Shown here: positions 44,209 to 52,526 of the stretch, in pieces
Layout of the letters: every line of letters begins with the position of its first letter
Numbering within the stretch: position 1 is the first letter of the stretch
Assembly: GCA_005402585.1 (NCBI GenBank)
Contig: BIFP01000011.1
Span: 1 to 64,000, forward strand
DNA from: Micromonosporaceae bacterium KJ-029
GTDB taxonomy: Bacteria > Actinomycetota > Actinomycetes > Mycobacteriales > Micromonosporaceae
Direction of reading: 5' to 3'
DNA: 64,000 nt
Program-made: the position numbers and the translations under genes
The notes under the pieces: model-generated
The model's database searches: none
Told to the model about the DNA's origin: nothing
What the model saw: the letters and a program-made list of their open reading frames with translations, nothing else

Positions 44209-44235
44209 GACTTTTGCTCAAAATCGGAGAAAGTC
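44209..44235. promoter_or_regulatory. Palindromic operator C before the ThuA-dehydrogenase fusion
   Basis: Half sites GACTTTTG and AGAAAGTC (reverse complement GACTTTCT) are separated by 11 bases in an AT-rich island. Composition and half sites match operators A and B, with the spacer one base longer. Confidence 0.48.
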
Positions 44236-44276
44236 CCCGCGTTGCCTGTTTGTTCTGCCGTGACGTGCGCGGACAG

Positions 44277-44317
44277 CGAACGGGCCCGGCCGCCAAGCTG
44301 GCGGCCGGGCCCGTTCG
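44277..44317 (-). terminator. Perfect 19-base-arm terminator
   Basis: CGAACGGGCCCGGCCGCCA (44277-44295) pairs with its exact complement (44299-44317) around a three-base loop, eight bases past the stop of the small membrane protein gene. Confidence 0.88.
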
Positions 44318-44324
44318 GATGCGG

Positions 44325-44705
44325 CTAGGGCGTGGTGCCGGAGCTGGACGGCTTGCTGCGGGGGGTGGCCGACGTCGAGCTGCTGGGCGTGCTCGACGAG
44401 CCGGAGCCCGACTTCGCGCCGGCCGGGGCCGGCTTGCCGGCCACGGCGTCGCCGGCCGGGGTGGACCCCGGCCCGCCGTTGGGGCTCAGCCGCTCGCCCA
44501 GTTTGGAATGACCGAGCCGGTCCTTGCCCTCGTGGTAGAGCCGGCTCGCCTGGGCCTGCGCGACCCCGGCCGCCTCCTGGACGGTCGGGTGGTCGAGCAC
44601 CTTGCGGCCCCGGACCACCAACTCCTCGTACTTCTCCCGGCCGGCACGGGCGCCCAGGACGAACCCCGCAGCCAGCCCGCCAAGGAACATGATCTTTCCG
44701 CGCAT
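44325..44705 (-). CDS. Small membrane-anchored YtxH-like protein
   Basis: A 126-residue protein with one N-terminal membrane segment (MFLGGLAAGFVLGARAGREKYEEL, glycine-rich), a helical middle (TVQEAAGVAQAQASRLYHEG) and a Ser/Pro/Thr-rich tail from about residue 78. The N-terminus is typical of short actinobacterial YtxH-like proteins of unknown role. A good GAGG site precedes ATG 44705. Monocistronic, with its own terminator. Confidence 0.8.
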   Translation of the reverse strand: MRGKIMFLGGLAAGFVLGARAGREKYEELVVRGRKVLDHPTVQEAAGVAQAQASRLYHEGKDRLGHSKLGERLSPNGGPGSTPAGDAVAGKPAPAGAKSGSGSSSTPSSSTSATPRSKPSSSGTTP

Positions 44706-44981
44706 GGCGGCTCCTCTCGTACCTGACGCGCCGTCGTCCCGTCCACGGGCCGCCGTGGGCCGGGACCGACCGCTTCGCGCCTGCGTCCTGTCGTCGGCAG
44801 CTAACTACCCATCCTGCTCTCCGCTCATGCCTCCTTGTGCCGCGATGGCGATTTGTCCGTAGAATCCGATTGCCGGACCGAGGGGTGGCGAGGGTAACCC
44901 CCTGGACCAAGACCCCCCGGAGTCCTGTACTCTTGTGCCCGTCGCACGGCGCGGAGAGATCCCCACCGAACGATGACGCAG

Positions 44982-45054
44982 TCCCCCGTAGCTCAATTGG
45001 CAGAGCAGCCGGCTGTTAACCGGCAGGTTTTTGGTTCGAGTCCAAACGGGGGAG
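44982..45054 (+). tRNA. tRNA-Asn (GTT)
   Basis: A 73-base cloverleaf: acceptor TCCCCCG pairs with CGGGGGA, D-arm GCTCAATTGGCAGAGC, anticodon stem GCCGG/CCGGC with loop CTGTTAA (anticodon GTT at 45015-45017), and T-arm with GGTTCGAGTCC. The discriminator base is G and CCA is not encoded. Confidence 0.97.
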
Positions 45055-45068
45055 CTTTCTCCATCATG

Positions 45069-45094
45069 ACGCCCACCGGCAAGCCGGTGGGCGT
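45069..45094 (+). terminator. Terminator after tRNA-Asn
   Basis: Perfect 12-base arms ACGCCCACCGGC and GCCGGTGGGCGT with an AA loop, starting 15 bases after the tRNA 3' end. Confidence 0.85.
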
Positions 45095-45195
45095 TCGTCG
45101 TCGACCGGAGCAACCGCCGGCGACCGTGTGAGTGGCCGTGACGACGGCCGAAATCGGGGTCCCGGCAACGAAGATGATCTCCTATCATCCTGGCC

Positions 45196-46146
45196 ATGCC
45201 CGCACCCCTCCCGCCGCCGGACTTCGCCGCCACGGCGGCGTACCCTCAGGTCAGAGCCGGCCTCGCGGCGCTGACCGCCGGCGACTGGCCGGCCCTGCGC
45301 GCGCTCGTCGACGCACAGGAGCCACACGGCCGGACGTTCCTGGTCGACCAGGTCGGTGACGCCCCGGACGCCGGAGACTTCCTCCGGGGCGTACACGCCG
45401 GGCAGCCCGAGGACCCACTGGCCGGGGCCCTGCTGGGAGCGCACCTGATCCGCGCCGGCTGGCGGATCCGCACCGCCGAGCGGGCCGCCAACGTCAGTCG
45501 GGAACAGTTCGCCCAGTTCTTCGACCACCTGCGCCGCGCCGAACAGGTGCTCATCGACGTCACCGCCCGCCACCCTGAGGAAATCTCGGCCTGGACGCAG
45601 CGGGTCACCAGCGCCCGTGGGCTCGAGGTCGGTCAGGCCGAGGCGCGCCGTCGCTACGACCGGCTCGCCGCCCACGAGCCCCACCACCTGCCGGCGCAGA
45701 CGCAACTGCTGCAGCAGTTCTGCCCCAAGTGGAGCGGCACCTGGGAGAGGGCCCACGCGTTCGCCCGCGAGTGCGCCGAGACGGCCCCGGCCGGCGCCCC
45801 CAACGCGGTGCTCGTCATCGAGGCGTACCTGGAACACGCCCTCGACCACGGGAACATGGCCGCCGCGGGCGAGTTCCTGCGCGCCCAGCGGGCGCGCGAC
45901 GAGATCCACGACGCGGCGCGGCGTTCGATCTGGCATCCCGAGTTCCGTCACGGCTGGAGCTGGGTGTCGGTACGCAGCACCTTCGCCCTGGCGTTCTGCC
46001 TGATGCACGAGTGGACGGCGGCGGCGCAGCAGTTCGCCGCGCTCGGCGACTTCGGCGACACGTGGTTCTTCGATTACCTCGGCGACGGGGCGAAGGAGTT
46101 CCAGCGCTTCCGCGACCGGGCGTACGCGAAGGGAGGCCGGCCGTGA
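45196..46146 (+). CDS. Conserved hypothetical helical (TPR-like) protein
   Basis: A 316-residue soluble protein made almost wholly of helices with TPR/Sel1-like spacing (YPQVRAGLAALTAGDWPALRAL, EQFAQFFDHLRRAEQVLIDV, EWTAAAQQFAALGDFGDTWF). I do not recognise a catalytic motif; the pattern resembles DUF4034-type proteins. Its TGA overlaps the GTG of the following M16-type peptidase gene (GTGA), so the two are translationally coupled and probably act together. Confidence 0.82.
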   Translation: MPAPLPPPDFAATAAYPQVRAGLAALTAGDWPALRALVDAQEPHGRTFLVDQVGDAPDAGDFLRGVHAGQPEDPLAGALLGAHLIRAGWRIRTAERAANVSREQFAQFFDHLRRAEQVLIDVTARHPEEISAWTQRVTSARGLEVGQAEARRRYDRLAAHEPHHLPAQTQLLQQFCPKWSGTWERAHAFARECAETAPAGAPNAVLVIEAYLEHALDHGNMAAAGEFLRAQRARDEIHDAARRSIWHPEFRHGWSWVSVRSTFALAFCLMHEWTAAAQQFAALGDFGDTWFFDYLGDGAKEFQRFRDRAYAKGGRP

Positions 46147-47837
46147 TCCAGGAGCTGGACACCGACGGGGTGCCGACGCTGCTCGCCCCCACCGGCGGGC
46201 CGATGCGTGCCGGGCTGACCTTCCGGGTCGGCACCGCCGACGAGACCCTCGCCCGCCACGGCATCACCCACCTGCTCGAACACCTCGTCCTCGCGCCGCT
46301 GGGAACGGCCGACTACCACTTCAACGGTGCCACCGCCCCGGTCTTCACCACCTTCCACATGCAGGGCTCCGAGCAGGACATCGCCACCTTCCTCACCGCC
46401 GTCTGCGCCAACCTCTCCGAACTGCCCACCGGGCGGCTGGGGGTGGAGAAGGACATCCTGCGCACCGAGTGGAGCAGCCAGGGCGGCGCGGCCACCGACG
46501 ACATCGCGCTGTGGCGGTACGGCGCGCGCGACTTCGGGCTGAGCAGCTACCCCGAATGGGGGCTCGACCGGCTCACCGCCGAGGACCTGCGGGAGTGGGC
46601 CGCGCGTTGGTTCACCCGGGAGAACGCGGTGCTCTGGATCGCCGGTGACCGGGTGCCCGAAGGGCTGCGGCTGGCGCTGCCCAGCGGCACCCGGCAGCCC
46701 GTGCCGGCCGCCTCGTCGGCCCTGCCCAGCACCCCGGCGTACTTCGTCAACGGCTCCCGGGCGGTGGTGCTCGACGCGGTGGTGCGGCGCCGGACCGCCG
46801 CGAGCGTCTTCGCCGACGTGCTGGAGCGCGAGCTGTTCCGGGCGTTGCGCCAGGACGCCGGTCTCTCCTACACCACCAACACCGGGTACGAGCCGCGCGG
46901 CGACGGCCAGGCCACCCTGCGCGCCATCGCCGACGCGCTCGCCGAGAAGCAGGACGCCGTGCTCGGCGGCTTCATCGACGTGTTGGCCAAGCTCCGGGTC
47001 GGCCGGATCGAGCAGGGTGACCTCGACGCCGCGCTGGCCAGGCGGGTCGAGATGCTGGCCGTCACCGAGATCGACGCCGCCCGGCTGCCGGAGTGCGCCT
47101 TCAACCTGCTCACCGGCGAGCCGAACCTCAGCATCGACGAGCATCGCGCCGCACTGAAGACGGTCACCCTCGCCGAGCTGCACGAGGTCGCCCAGGAGGT
47201 GTGCGCCTCGGCGCTGCTGATGGTGCCGGACGGCACCCGCGCCGACTGGGCCGGCTTCACCGCGGCCCCCACCTCCTCGGACTCGGTCGCGGCGGGCACC
47301 ACCTACTACTCCCGGGACGGCGACGGCCAACTGCGAGTCGGGCCGGAGGGGGTTAGCTACGTCGGCGACGGGGCGCCGCTCACCGTCGGGTACGCCGACT
47401 GCGCCGTGATGCTCGCCTGGCCGGACGGGGCGCGGCAACTGATCGGCCCCGACGCGATCGTGCTGCACATCGAGCCGACCCTGTTCGACCTGCACCCGGC
47501 GGCGATGAAGGTAATCGACACCGGGGTGCCGGCCGACCGGCAGGTCGCGATGCCGCCCCGCGACCCGGAGAGCATCCCGCAGCCACGCGCCGTACGCGAG
47601 ATCCGCGAGTACCTCGCCCGGCCGAAGCGCGCCGGCTGGGAGGTGCTGCTGATGGTGCTCAGCGGCCTCGCCACCCTCACGATCGGCGGGTTCACCCTGC
47701 TGCTCACCCTCGCCATGTTCATCGAGCCCAGCACCGAGGGCGAGACCTGGATGTGGGGTGTGGTAGCGGTCGGTTGGCTGCTCACTGTTATCCTCGCGTT
47801 GCCCATCGTGCTGTTGCGGCGAGGGCGACGCCGGTGA
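46143..47837 (+). CDS. M16-family metallopeptidase with C-terminal membrane segments
   Basis: A 564-residue protein. The N-terminal domain has the inverted zinc motif HxxEH as THLLEHLVL near residue 45, with a downstream candidate Glu ligand in LGVEKDILRTEW, and a second M16-like lobe follows. The last about 85 residues hold two hydrophobic helices (VLLMVLSGLATLTIGGFTLLL and VVAVGWLLTVILALPIVLL) ending RRGRRR, so it is membrane-anchored. GGGAGG six bases before the GTG at 46143 sets the start. Substrate unknown; similar actinobacterial proteins are labelled insulinase family. Confidence 0.87.
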   Translation: MIQELDTDGVPTLLAPTGGPMRAGLTFRVGTADETLARHGITHLLEHLVLAPLGTADYHFNGATAPVFTTFHMQGSEQDIATFLTAVCANLSELPTGRLGVEKDILRTEWSSQGGAATDDIALWRYGARDFGLSSYPEWGLDRLTAEDLREWAARWFTRENAVLWIAGDRVPEGLRLALPSGTRQPVPAASSALPSTPAYFVNGSRAVVLDAVVRRRTAASVFADVLERELFRALRQDAGLSYTTNTGYEPRGDGQATLRAIADALAEKQDAVLGGFIDVLAKLRVGRIEQGDLDAALARRVEMLAVTEIDAARLPECAFNLLTGEPNLSIDEHRAALKTVTLAELHEVAQEVCASALLMVPDGTRADWAGFTAAPTSSDSVAAGTTYYSRDGDGQLRVGPEGVSYVGDGAPLTVGYADCAVMLAWPDGARQLIGPDAIVLHIEPTLFDLHPAAMKVIDTGVPADRQVAMPPRDPESIPQPRAVREIREYLARPKRAGWEVLLMVLSGLATLTIGGFTLLLTLAMFIEPSTEGETWMWGVVAVGWLLTVILALPIVLLRRGRRR

Positions 47838-47896
47838 GGAGAGCCGTCGGTGCTGGCCGTTGATCGACCGGACGGGATAAGATCCGCCCCGGTACC

Positions 47897-47970
47897 GGGG
47901 CGGTAGCTCAGCCGGTTAGAGCAGGGGACTCATAATCCCTCGGTCGCGGGTTCGAGTCCCGCCCGCCCCA
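47897..47970 (+). tRNA. tRNA with CAT anticodon (tRNA-Met elongator, or Ile2)
   Basis: A 74-base cloverleaf: acceptor GGGGCGG with CCGCCCC, D-arm GCTCAGCCGGTTAGAGC, anticodon loop CTCATAA with CAT at 47931-47933, T-arm CGCGGGTTCGAGTCCCGC, discriminator A, no encoded CCA. It lacks initiator features such as the three G-C pairs at the anticodon stem base. Elongator Met is most likely; lysidine-modified Ile2 cannot be excluded by eye. Confidence 0.93.
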
Positions 47971-48070
47971 CCCACCGCACCATTGTGCGAACCGGTGTTG
48001 AATGTCCCGCAATGCCGCTTGGGGTCCGGCCGACCAGGCGGCGGGCGCGGCGAGGAGGCTACCGGGCACC

Positions 48071-48952
48071 GTGGCGAGAACATTGAAGATCACCACACGG
48101 AACGCGACCTTCCAGCAGTGGCAGGCGTTGCTGACCAACCGCACCAAGCGGCAACGAGCGGGCGAGTTCGTCGTCCAGGGAGTCAGGCCGATCACCCTCG
48201 CCGTCGAGCATGGCTGGGAGGTCCGTGCGCTGCTCTACCCCGACGGGCCGAGCCTGTCCCGGTGGGGTCGCGGCATCCTCGAGCGGGCTGGCGGCGCGAG
48301 CCGGGTGGCGGTGGCGCCGGAGCTGTTGCGCGAACTCGGGGGCAAGGACGAGGAATCGCCGGAACTGCTCGCGGTCGTCGGACTGCCAGATGACCGGCTG
48401 GAGCGCATACCTCGTACGACTGACCTGCTGGTGATGGTTTTCGACCGGCCCACCACCCCGGGCAACATCGGCACGCTGGTCCGCTCGGCGGACGCCTTCG
48501 GAGCCTCCGGCGTGGTCATCACCGGGCATGCGGCCGACCCGTACGACCCCAAGGCGGTGCGGGCCAGCACCGGCTCGCTGTTCGCCATCCCCGTGGTGCG
48601 GGTGCCGAGCCATCGAGAGGTGCTGGACTGGGCGGATTCTCTTCGCGCCGCGGCGGTGCCAATCGAGATCGTCGGCACCGACGAACACGGGGACGTGGAC
48701 ATCGCCGAGCATGACCTTTCCGGGCCGACGATCGTCGCGGTGGGGAACGAGACGCATGGGCTCAGCGCCGCCTGGCGGGAGTCCTGCGACCGCATGGTGC
48801 GGATCCCGATCACCGGCGCTGCCAGCTCGTTGAACGCGGCATCGGCGGCGACGGTTGTGCTGTACGAGGCAGCGCGTCAACGAGCCAGGGCGGCGGCAGG
48901 CGTCGCCTCGCGTCCGCGCCCGGAGTCATCGGGCTTAACCCGGCGCTCGTGA
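48071..48952 (+). CDS. TrmH/SpoU family RNA methyltransferase
   Basis: A 293-residue SPOUT methyltransferase that puts a 2'-O-methyl group on tRNA or rRNA using S-adenosylmethionine. The catalytic domain shows the three family motifs: DRPTTPGNIGTLVRSADAFG (Asn-Arg), IVAVGNETHGLS and IPITGAASSLNAASAATVVL, which form the knot. The N-terminal part (ITTRNATFQQWQALLTNRTKR) is a substrate-binding domain of the TrmH subgroup. GTG 48071 gives a start typical of homologues; an ATG at 48002 is possible. It stands alone after a tRNA. Confidence 0.93.
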   Translation: MARTLKITTRNATFQQWQALLTNRTKRQRAGEFVVQGVRPITLAVEHGWEVRALLYPDGPSLSRWGRGILERAGGASRVAVAPELLRELGGKDEESPELLAVVGLPDDRLERIPRTTDLLVMVFDRPTTPGNIGTLVRSADAFGASGVVITGHAADPYDPKAVRASTGSLFAIPVVRVPSHREVLDWADSLRAAAVPIEIVGTDEHGDVDIAEHDLSGPTIVAVGNETHGLSAAWRESCDRMVRIPITGAASSLNAASAATVVLYEAARQRARAAAGVASRPRPESSGLTRRS

Positions 48953-49046
48953 TCCGGGGGGATCGAGTCTTTGCGGCGGCATTCGCCCGGCCAGCCGTGA
49001 CGCGTCCCCACACCGGCTTCGCCTCCCACGGTCGCCGTTGAGCTGG

Positions 49047-49114
49047 CCGGATCCGGCAACCTCCGGAGTCTTTACGCGGTGGGTGGAGGGTCGTAACCTC
49101 GCTGAAACGATTCA
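49047..49114 (+). promoter_or_regulatory. LacI-type operator module of rhamnosidase gene 1
   Basis: The palindrome CCGGATCCGG (49047-49056), then GTAAC (49093) and TGAAACGATTCA (49103-49114) occur with exactly the same spacing before the second rhamnosidase gene. TGAAACGATTCA is a LacI-family-type palindrome around CG, placed 18 bases before the start codon. Confidence 0.7.
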
Positions 49115-49132
49115 TCTTCAAGGGAGTCGCTC

Positions 49133-52100
49133 GTGCGCGAGTTCACCACCGGCGCCGGTATTTCCCGGCGACGTCTCATTCAGGCGGGCGGAGCCGTCGT
49201 GCTCGGCACCGCGACCGCCTCGACCGCCTCGACGGCCGCGACCGCCGCCACTGGCCTTCCCGCCGGGGCTGCTCCGGCCGGCGCGGCATCCGTGCCCACC
49301 GGGCTGTTGACCTCGTTGCTGGACACGCCGCTCGGCGTGACACCCGACCGGCCGCGGCTGAGCTGGATCGTGCCGGCGCTGCGTCCGGCGGCACGGCAGG
49401 TCGCCTACCAGGTGCAGGTCGCGTACACCCGCGACGAACTGCTCACCCGGGGCGGGGTGGTCTGGGACAGCGGTCGGGTCGACAGCGCCGACTCGACGGC
49501 CGTCGAGTACGCCGGTCCGCCGCTGCTGGCCGGGTCGCTCTACCACTGGCGGGTCCGCACCTGGGCCACCCCGGGTCTCGTCTCGGCCTGGTCCGAGCCG
49601 CAGGCCGTGGTCACCGCGGCTGGCGACACCTGGACCGCCGAGCCCATCTGGGCGCCCGACGGCGCGGTGCTGCTGCGGGACGGCGTCCTCGACGTGTCGG
49701 TCACCATCACCGCCGTCGCCGCCAGCCTGTGGTTCCGGGCGCAGAACGCCAGCAACAACTACCTCTGGCAGCTACGCGCCGGTTCGCCGGGCGTGCTGAA
49801 GACCCACGTCCAGCGCAACGGCACGTACACCGTGCTGAGCGAGCGGGCGATCGGGCTGCCGGTGGCGACGGGAACGCCCTACCGGTTCCGGGTCGAACTC
49901 GCCGGCTCCACCATCCGGAGCTACCTCGGCGACGTGCTGATCGACACCACGGTGGACAGCACGTACGCCTCGGGCGGCATCGGGTTCCGCAACGGCAGCA
50001 CCGAGTCTCAGCGCTTCCACTCGGTGTCCTTCACCGACAGCGCCGGCAAGGTGGTGGTGAACGAGGACTTCAGCACCGGGCCAGGCGTGTTCGTCGGCGG
50101 CACGGTCTCCGGCGGCGATCTCGTCCTCGACCGTAGCCAGTCGCTGTTGGCGACGCTCGGCGAGAGCAACGACTGGGCGCTGCTGCGCACCGAGTTCGTG
50201 CTGCCGGACAAGCCGATCGCCGCCGCGTACGTCTATGCGACGGCGCAGTCGCCCGAGCCGACCCGGCAGTACGTCTACAAGTTGTGGGTCAACGACACGG
50301 TCGCGGGCGTCGGCCCGGTCCGGGCGATGGCCGGTGAGGCGCGTTACCAGACCCACGACGTCACCGCCCAGCTCGTACCGGGACGCAACGCGATCGCGGC
50401 GCTGTGCTACTCGCCGCAGGAGCGGGCCTTCCTCGCCGAGTTGGCCGTCGTCTTCGCCGACGGGACCCGCCAGGTGGTCGCGACCGACGGCGGCTGGCGT
50501 ACCAGGCGCGCGGGGCGGTGGCGCCCGGCGGCGGGCTTCACCGGCGGCGGCTACTACCAGGCGCCGCAGGAGTATCTCGACGCCCGGCAGGAGCCCGTCG
50601 GCTGGACCGCGCGTGGCTTCGACGACCGGGGTTGGGAGGCACCCGTCGCCGCACCGCTCAGCCGCCGGCTGGAACCGGCCTGGGTGTCGAACATGACCTA
50701 CACCTACCGGCGACCGGTCGCGGTCGAGCGGCTCGAACCGGGGCGCTGGCTGCTCGACCTCGGTCAGGCGGTGGTCGGTGGCATCCGGCTGTCGGTGCTC
50801 GGCAGGTCGGGTCAGACGGTGGAGATCCGGCTGGGGGAGGAGCGCACCGCCACCGGTGCCCGCTACAACCTGCGGGCCGGGCAGACCTACCGCGAGGTGT
50901 GGACGCTGCGGGACGGCCGGCAGCAGCTCGAACACTGGGGCTACCGGGCGTTCCGGTGGGTCGAACTGGTCGCCGACCCGGCGCTGGACCTGACCGACGC
51001 GGTCGAGGCGGCGGTGCTCAAACTGCCGTGGACCGACGACGACGCGGCGTTCGAGAGTTCCGATCCCGACCTGGACCGGGTCTGGCAGATGTGCCGCTAC
51101 TCGATCGAGGCGACCCGGCAGGACCTATACCAGGACACGCCCACCCGCGAGCGGGGCCCGTACGAGGGCGACGCCATCATCAACCAGCTCTCCGAGTACG
51201 CCACGCAGCGGTCCTTCGCGCTGGCCCGGTACTCCACGTCGTACCTGGCCCGCCGCCCCACCTGGCCGGCCGAGTACCGGCTGCAGACGGTGATCACCGC
51301 GTGGGAGGACTATCTCGCGACCGGTGACCCGTCCAACCTCGCCGCCGACTACGACCTGTTCGTGGACCGCCAGCTCGACGAGTCGCTCAACGCGTCCGGG
51401 CTGGTGGAGAAGAATCCGGGCAGCTCCAGCCAGAGCAACGCCGACCTGGTCGACTGGCCGACGAGCAACCGTGACGGCTATGTCTTCACCCGGGTCAACA
51501 CCGTCATCAACGCCTGGCAGTTCGCCGCGTTCGAGGCGCTGTCACGCATCGCCGGGGTGCTCGGCCGGGCCGCCGACGAGCGGCACTACGCCGAGCTGGC
51601 CGCCCGGCTCCGGGCGGCCCTCAACGACCAGCTGCTCGACCGGACCGCCGGGGCGTACCGCGACGGAGTCGGCACCGAGCACCAGGCCCAGCACGCCACC
51701 GCGTTTCCGCTCGCGCTCGGCGTGCCCGAGGACGGCGAGGTGCGGGCCCTCGGTGAGTGGCTCGCGGCGCGGGGCATGCGGGTCAGCGTCTACGGTGCGC
51801 AGTTCCTGCTGGAGGCGCTCTACCGGGCGGGGCTGGGGCATGCGGCCCATGGCCTGCTGACCAGCCGCGAACAGTTCTCCTGGCTGCACATGATGGACGA
51901 CCTCGGCGCCACCATCGTGATGGAGGCGTGGGATCCGTCGATCAAGTCCAACACCACGTTCTCGCACGCCTGGGGGTCGGCGCCGGCCAACATCGTGCCC
52001 CGGTTCGTCGCCGGGGTCCGACCGCTCGCGCCCGGCGCCCGAGAGGTGCTGATCGCTCCGCAGCCGGGTCCGCTGGACTGGTTGCGGGCGAAGGTGCCGA

Positions 52101-52345
52101 CGATCCGCGGGCCGATCGGGGTGTCGCTCGACCGCCGGGACGGGTTCCGGTTGGTCGTCGACCTGCCCGCCAACGTGGCCGGTCGCATCGAGCTGGACCT
52201 GGCCCAGCTCGGTGTCGCCGACGCCCGTGCGCTGCACGTACGGTCCGAGGGACGCGCGCCGCGCGAGCAGATCACCGACGGCCGGCTCGTCGTCACGCGG
52301 GTCGAGCCGGGCCGGACGATCATCGCCTCCGACAACCGGGGCTGA
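49133..52345 (+). CDS. Secreted alpha-L-rhamnosidase, GH78 (first of three)
   Basis: A 1070-residue exported enzyme that removes terminal alpha-L-rhamnose. The N-terminus has the Tat motif SRRRLIQAGG and an Ala/Thr-rich region. A fibronectin-like domain follows (WIVPALRPAARQVAYQVQVAY), then a LamG-like inserted domain (about 175-320), the GH78 beta-sandwich domains and the (alpha/alpha)6 catalytic barrel. Expected acid and base are Glu673 in DTPTRERGPYEGD and Glu931 in VMEAWDPS, spaced as in characterised GH78 enzymes. The GTG at 49133 follows AGGGAG. A LacI-type operator sits 18 bases before the start. Confidence 0.94.
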   Translation: MREFTTGAGISRRRLIQAGGAVVLGTATASTASTAATAATGLPAGAAPAGAASVPTGLLTSLLDTPLGVTPDRPRLSWIVPALRPAARQVAYQVQVAYTRDELLTRGGVVWDSGRVDSADSTAVEYAGPPLLAGSLYHWRVRTWATPGLVSAWSEPQAVVTAAGDTWTAEPIWAPDGAVLLRDGVLDVSVTITAVAASLWFRAQNASNNYLWQLRAGSPGVLKTHVQRNGTYTVLSERAIGLPVATGTPYRFRVELAGSTIRSYLGDVLIDTTVDSTYASGGIGFRNGSTESQRFHSVSFTDSAGKVVVNEDFSTGPGVFVGGTVSGGDLVLDRSQSLLATLGESNDWALLRTEFVLPDKPIAAAYVYATAQSPEPTRQYVYKLWVNDTVAGVGPVRAMAGEARYQTHDVTAQLVPGRNAIAALCYSPQERAFLAELAVVFADGTRQVVATDGGWRTRRAGRWRPAAGFTGGGYYQAPQEYLDARQEPVGWTARGFDDRGWEAPVAAPLSRRLEPAWVSNMTYTYRRPVAVERLEPGRWLLDLGQAVVGGIRLSVLGRSGQTVEIRLGEERTATGARYNLRAGQTYREVWTLRDGRQQLEHWGYRAFRWVELVADPALDLTDAVEAAVLKLPWTDDDAAFESSDPDLDRVWQMCRYSIEATRQDLYQDTPTRERGPYEGDAIINQLSEYATQRSFALARYSTSYLARRPTWPAEYRLQTVITAWEDYLATGDPSNLAADYDLFVDRQLDESLNASGLVEKNPGSSSQSNADLVDWPTSNRDGYVFTRVNTVINAWQFAAFEALSRIAGVLGRAADERHYAELAARLRAALNDQLLDRTAGAYRDGVGTEHQAQHATAFPLALGVPEDGEVRALGEWLAARGMRVSVYGAQFLLEALYRAGLGHAAHGLLTSREQFSWLHMMDDLGATIVMEAWDPSIKSNTTFSHAWGSAPANIVPRFVAGVRPLAPGAREVLIAPQPGPLDWLRAKVPTIRGPIGVSLDRRDGFRLVVDLPANVAGRIELDLAQLGVADARALHVRSEGRAPREQITDGRLVVTRVEPGRTIIASDNRG

Positions 52346-52368
52346 CGAGCCCGGCTCCCAACAGGACA

Positions 52369-52399
52369 GCGGGCGGTCACCCTCGGGGTGGCCGCCCGC
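52369..52399 (+). terminator. Hairpin after rhamnosidase gene 1
   Basis: GCGGGCGG (52369-52376) pairs with CCGCCCGC (52392-52399), extended by a CACC/GGTG inner stem around a CTCGG-type loop. Confidence 0.75.
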
Positions 52400-52418
52400 C
52401 GTCGCGTCCGAATCTTGA

Positions 52419-52486
52419 CCGGATCCGGCCACCCACCACTTCTTCATATCCATGGATCAGCGCGGTAACTTCCCTGAAACGATTCA
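52419..52486 (+). promoter_or_regulatory. LacI-type operator module of rhamnosidase gene 2
   Basis: CCGGATCCGG (52419-52428), GTAAC (52465) and TGAAACGATTCA (52475-52486) repeat the module at 49047-49114, including the 56-base distance between the two palindromes. Sequence between them is otherwise different, so the shared parts look functional. Confidence 0.7.
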
Positions 52487-52526
52487 TGTAAGTGGATCAA
52501 CCTGCCCGGCCAATGAGGAGTGTCAG

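Noticed and set aside
44154..44726. A plus-strand frame with a good AAGGAGG and GTG start (MTDIKEKRLTAEVLDEPARL...)
   Set aside because: Only the first 40 codons look protein-like. It then runs antisense through a perfect terminator and the small membrane protein gene, and its start overlaps the promoter/operator region of the minus-strand fusion gene.
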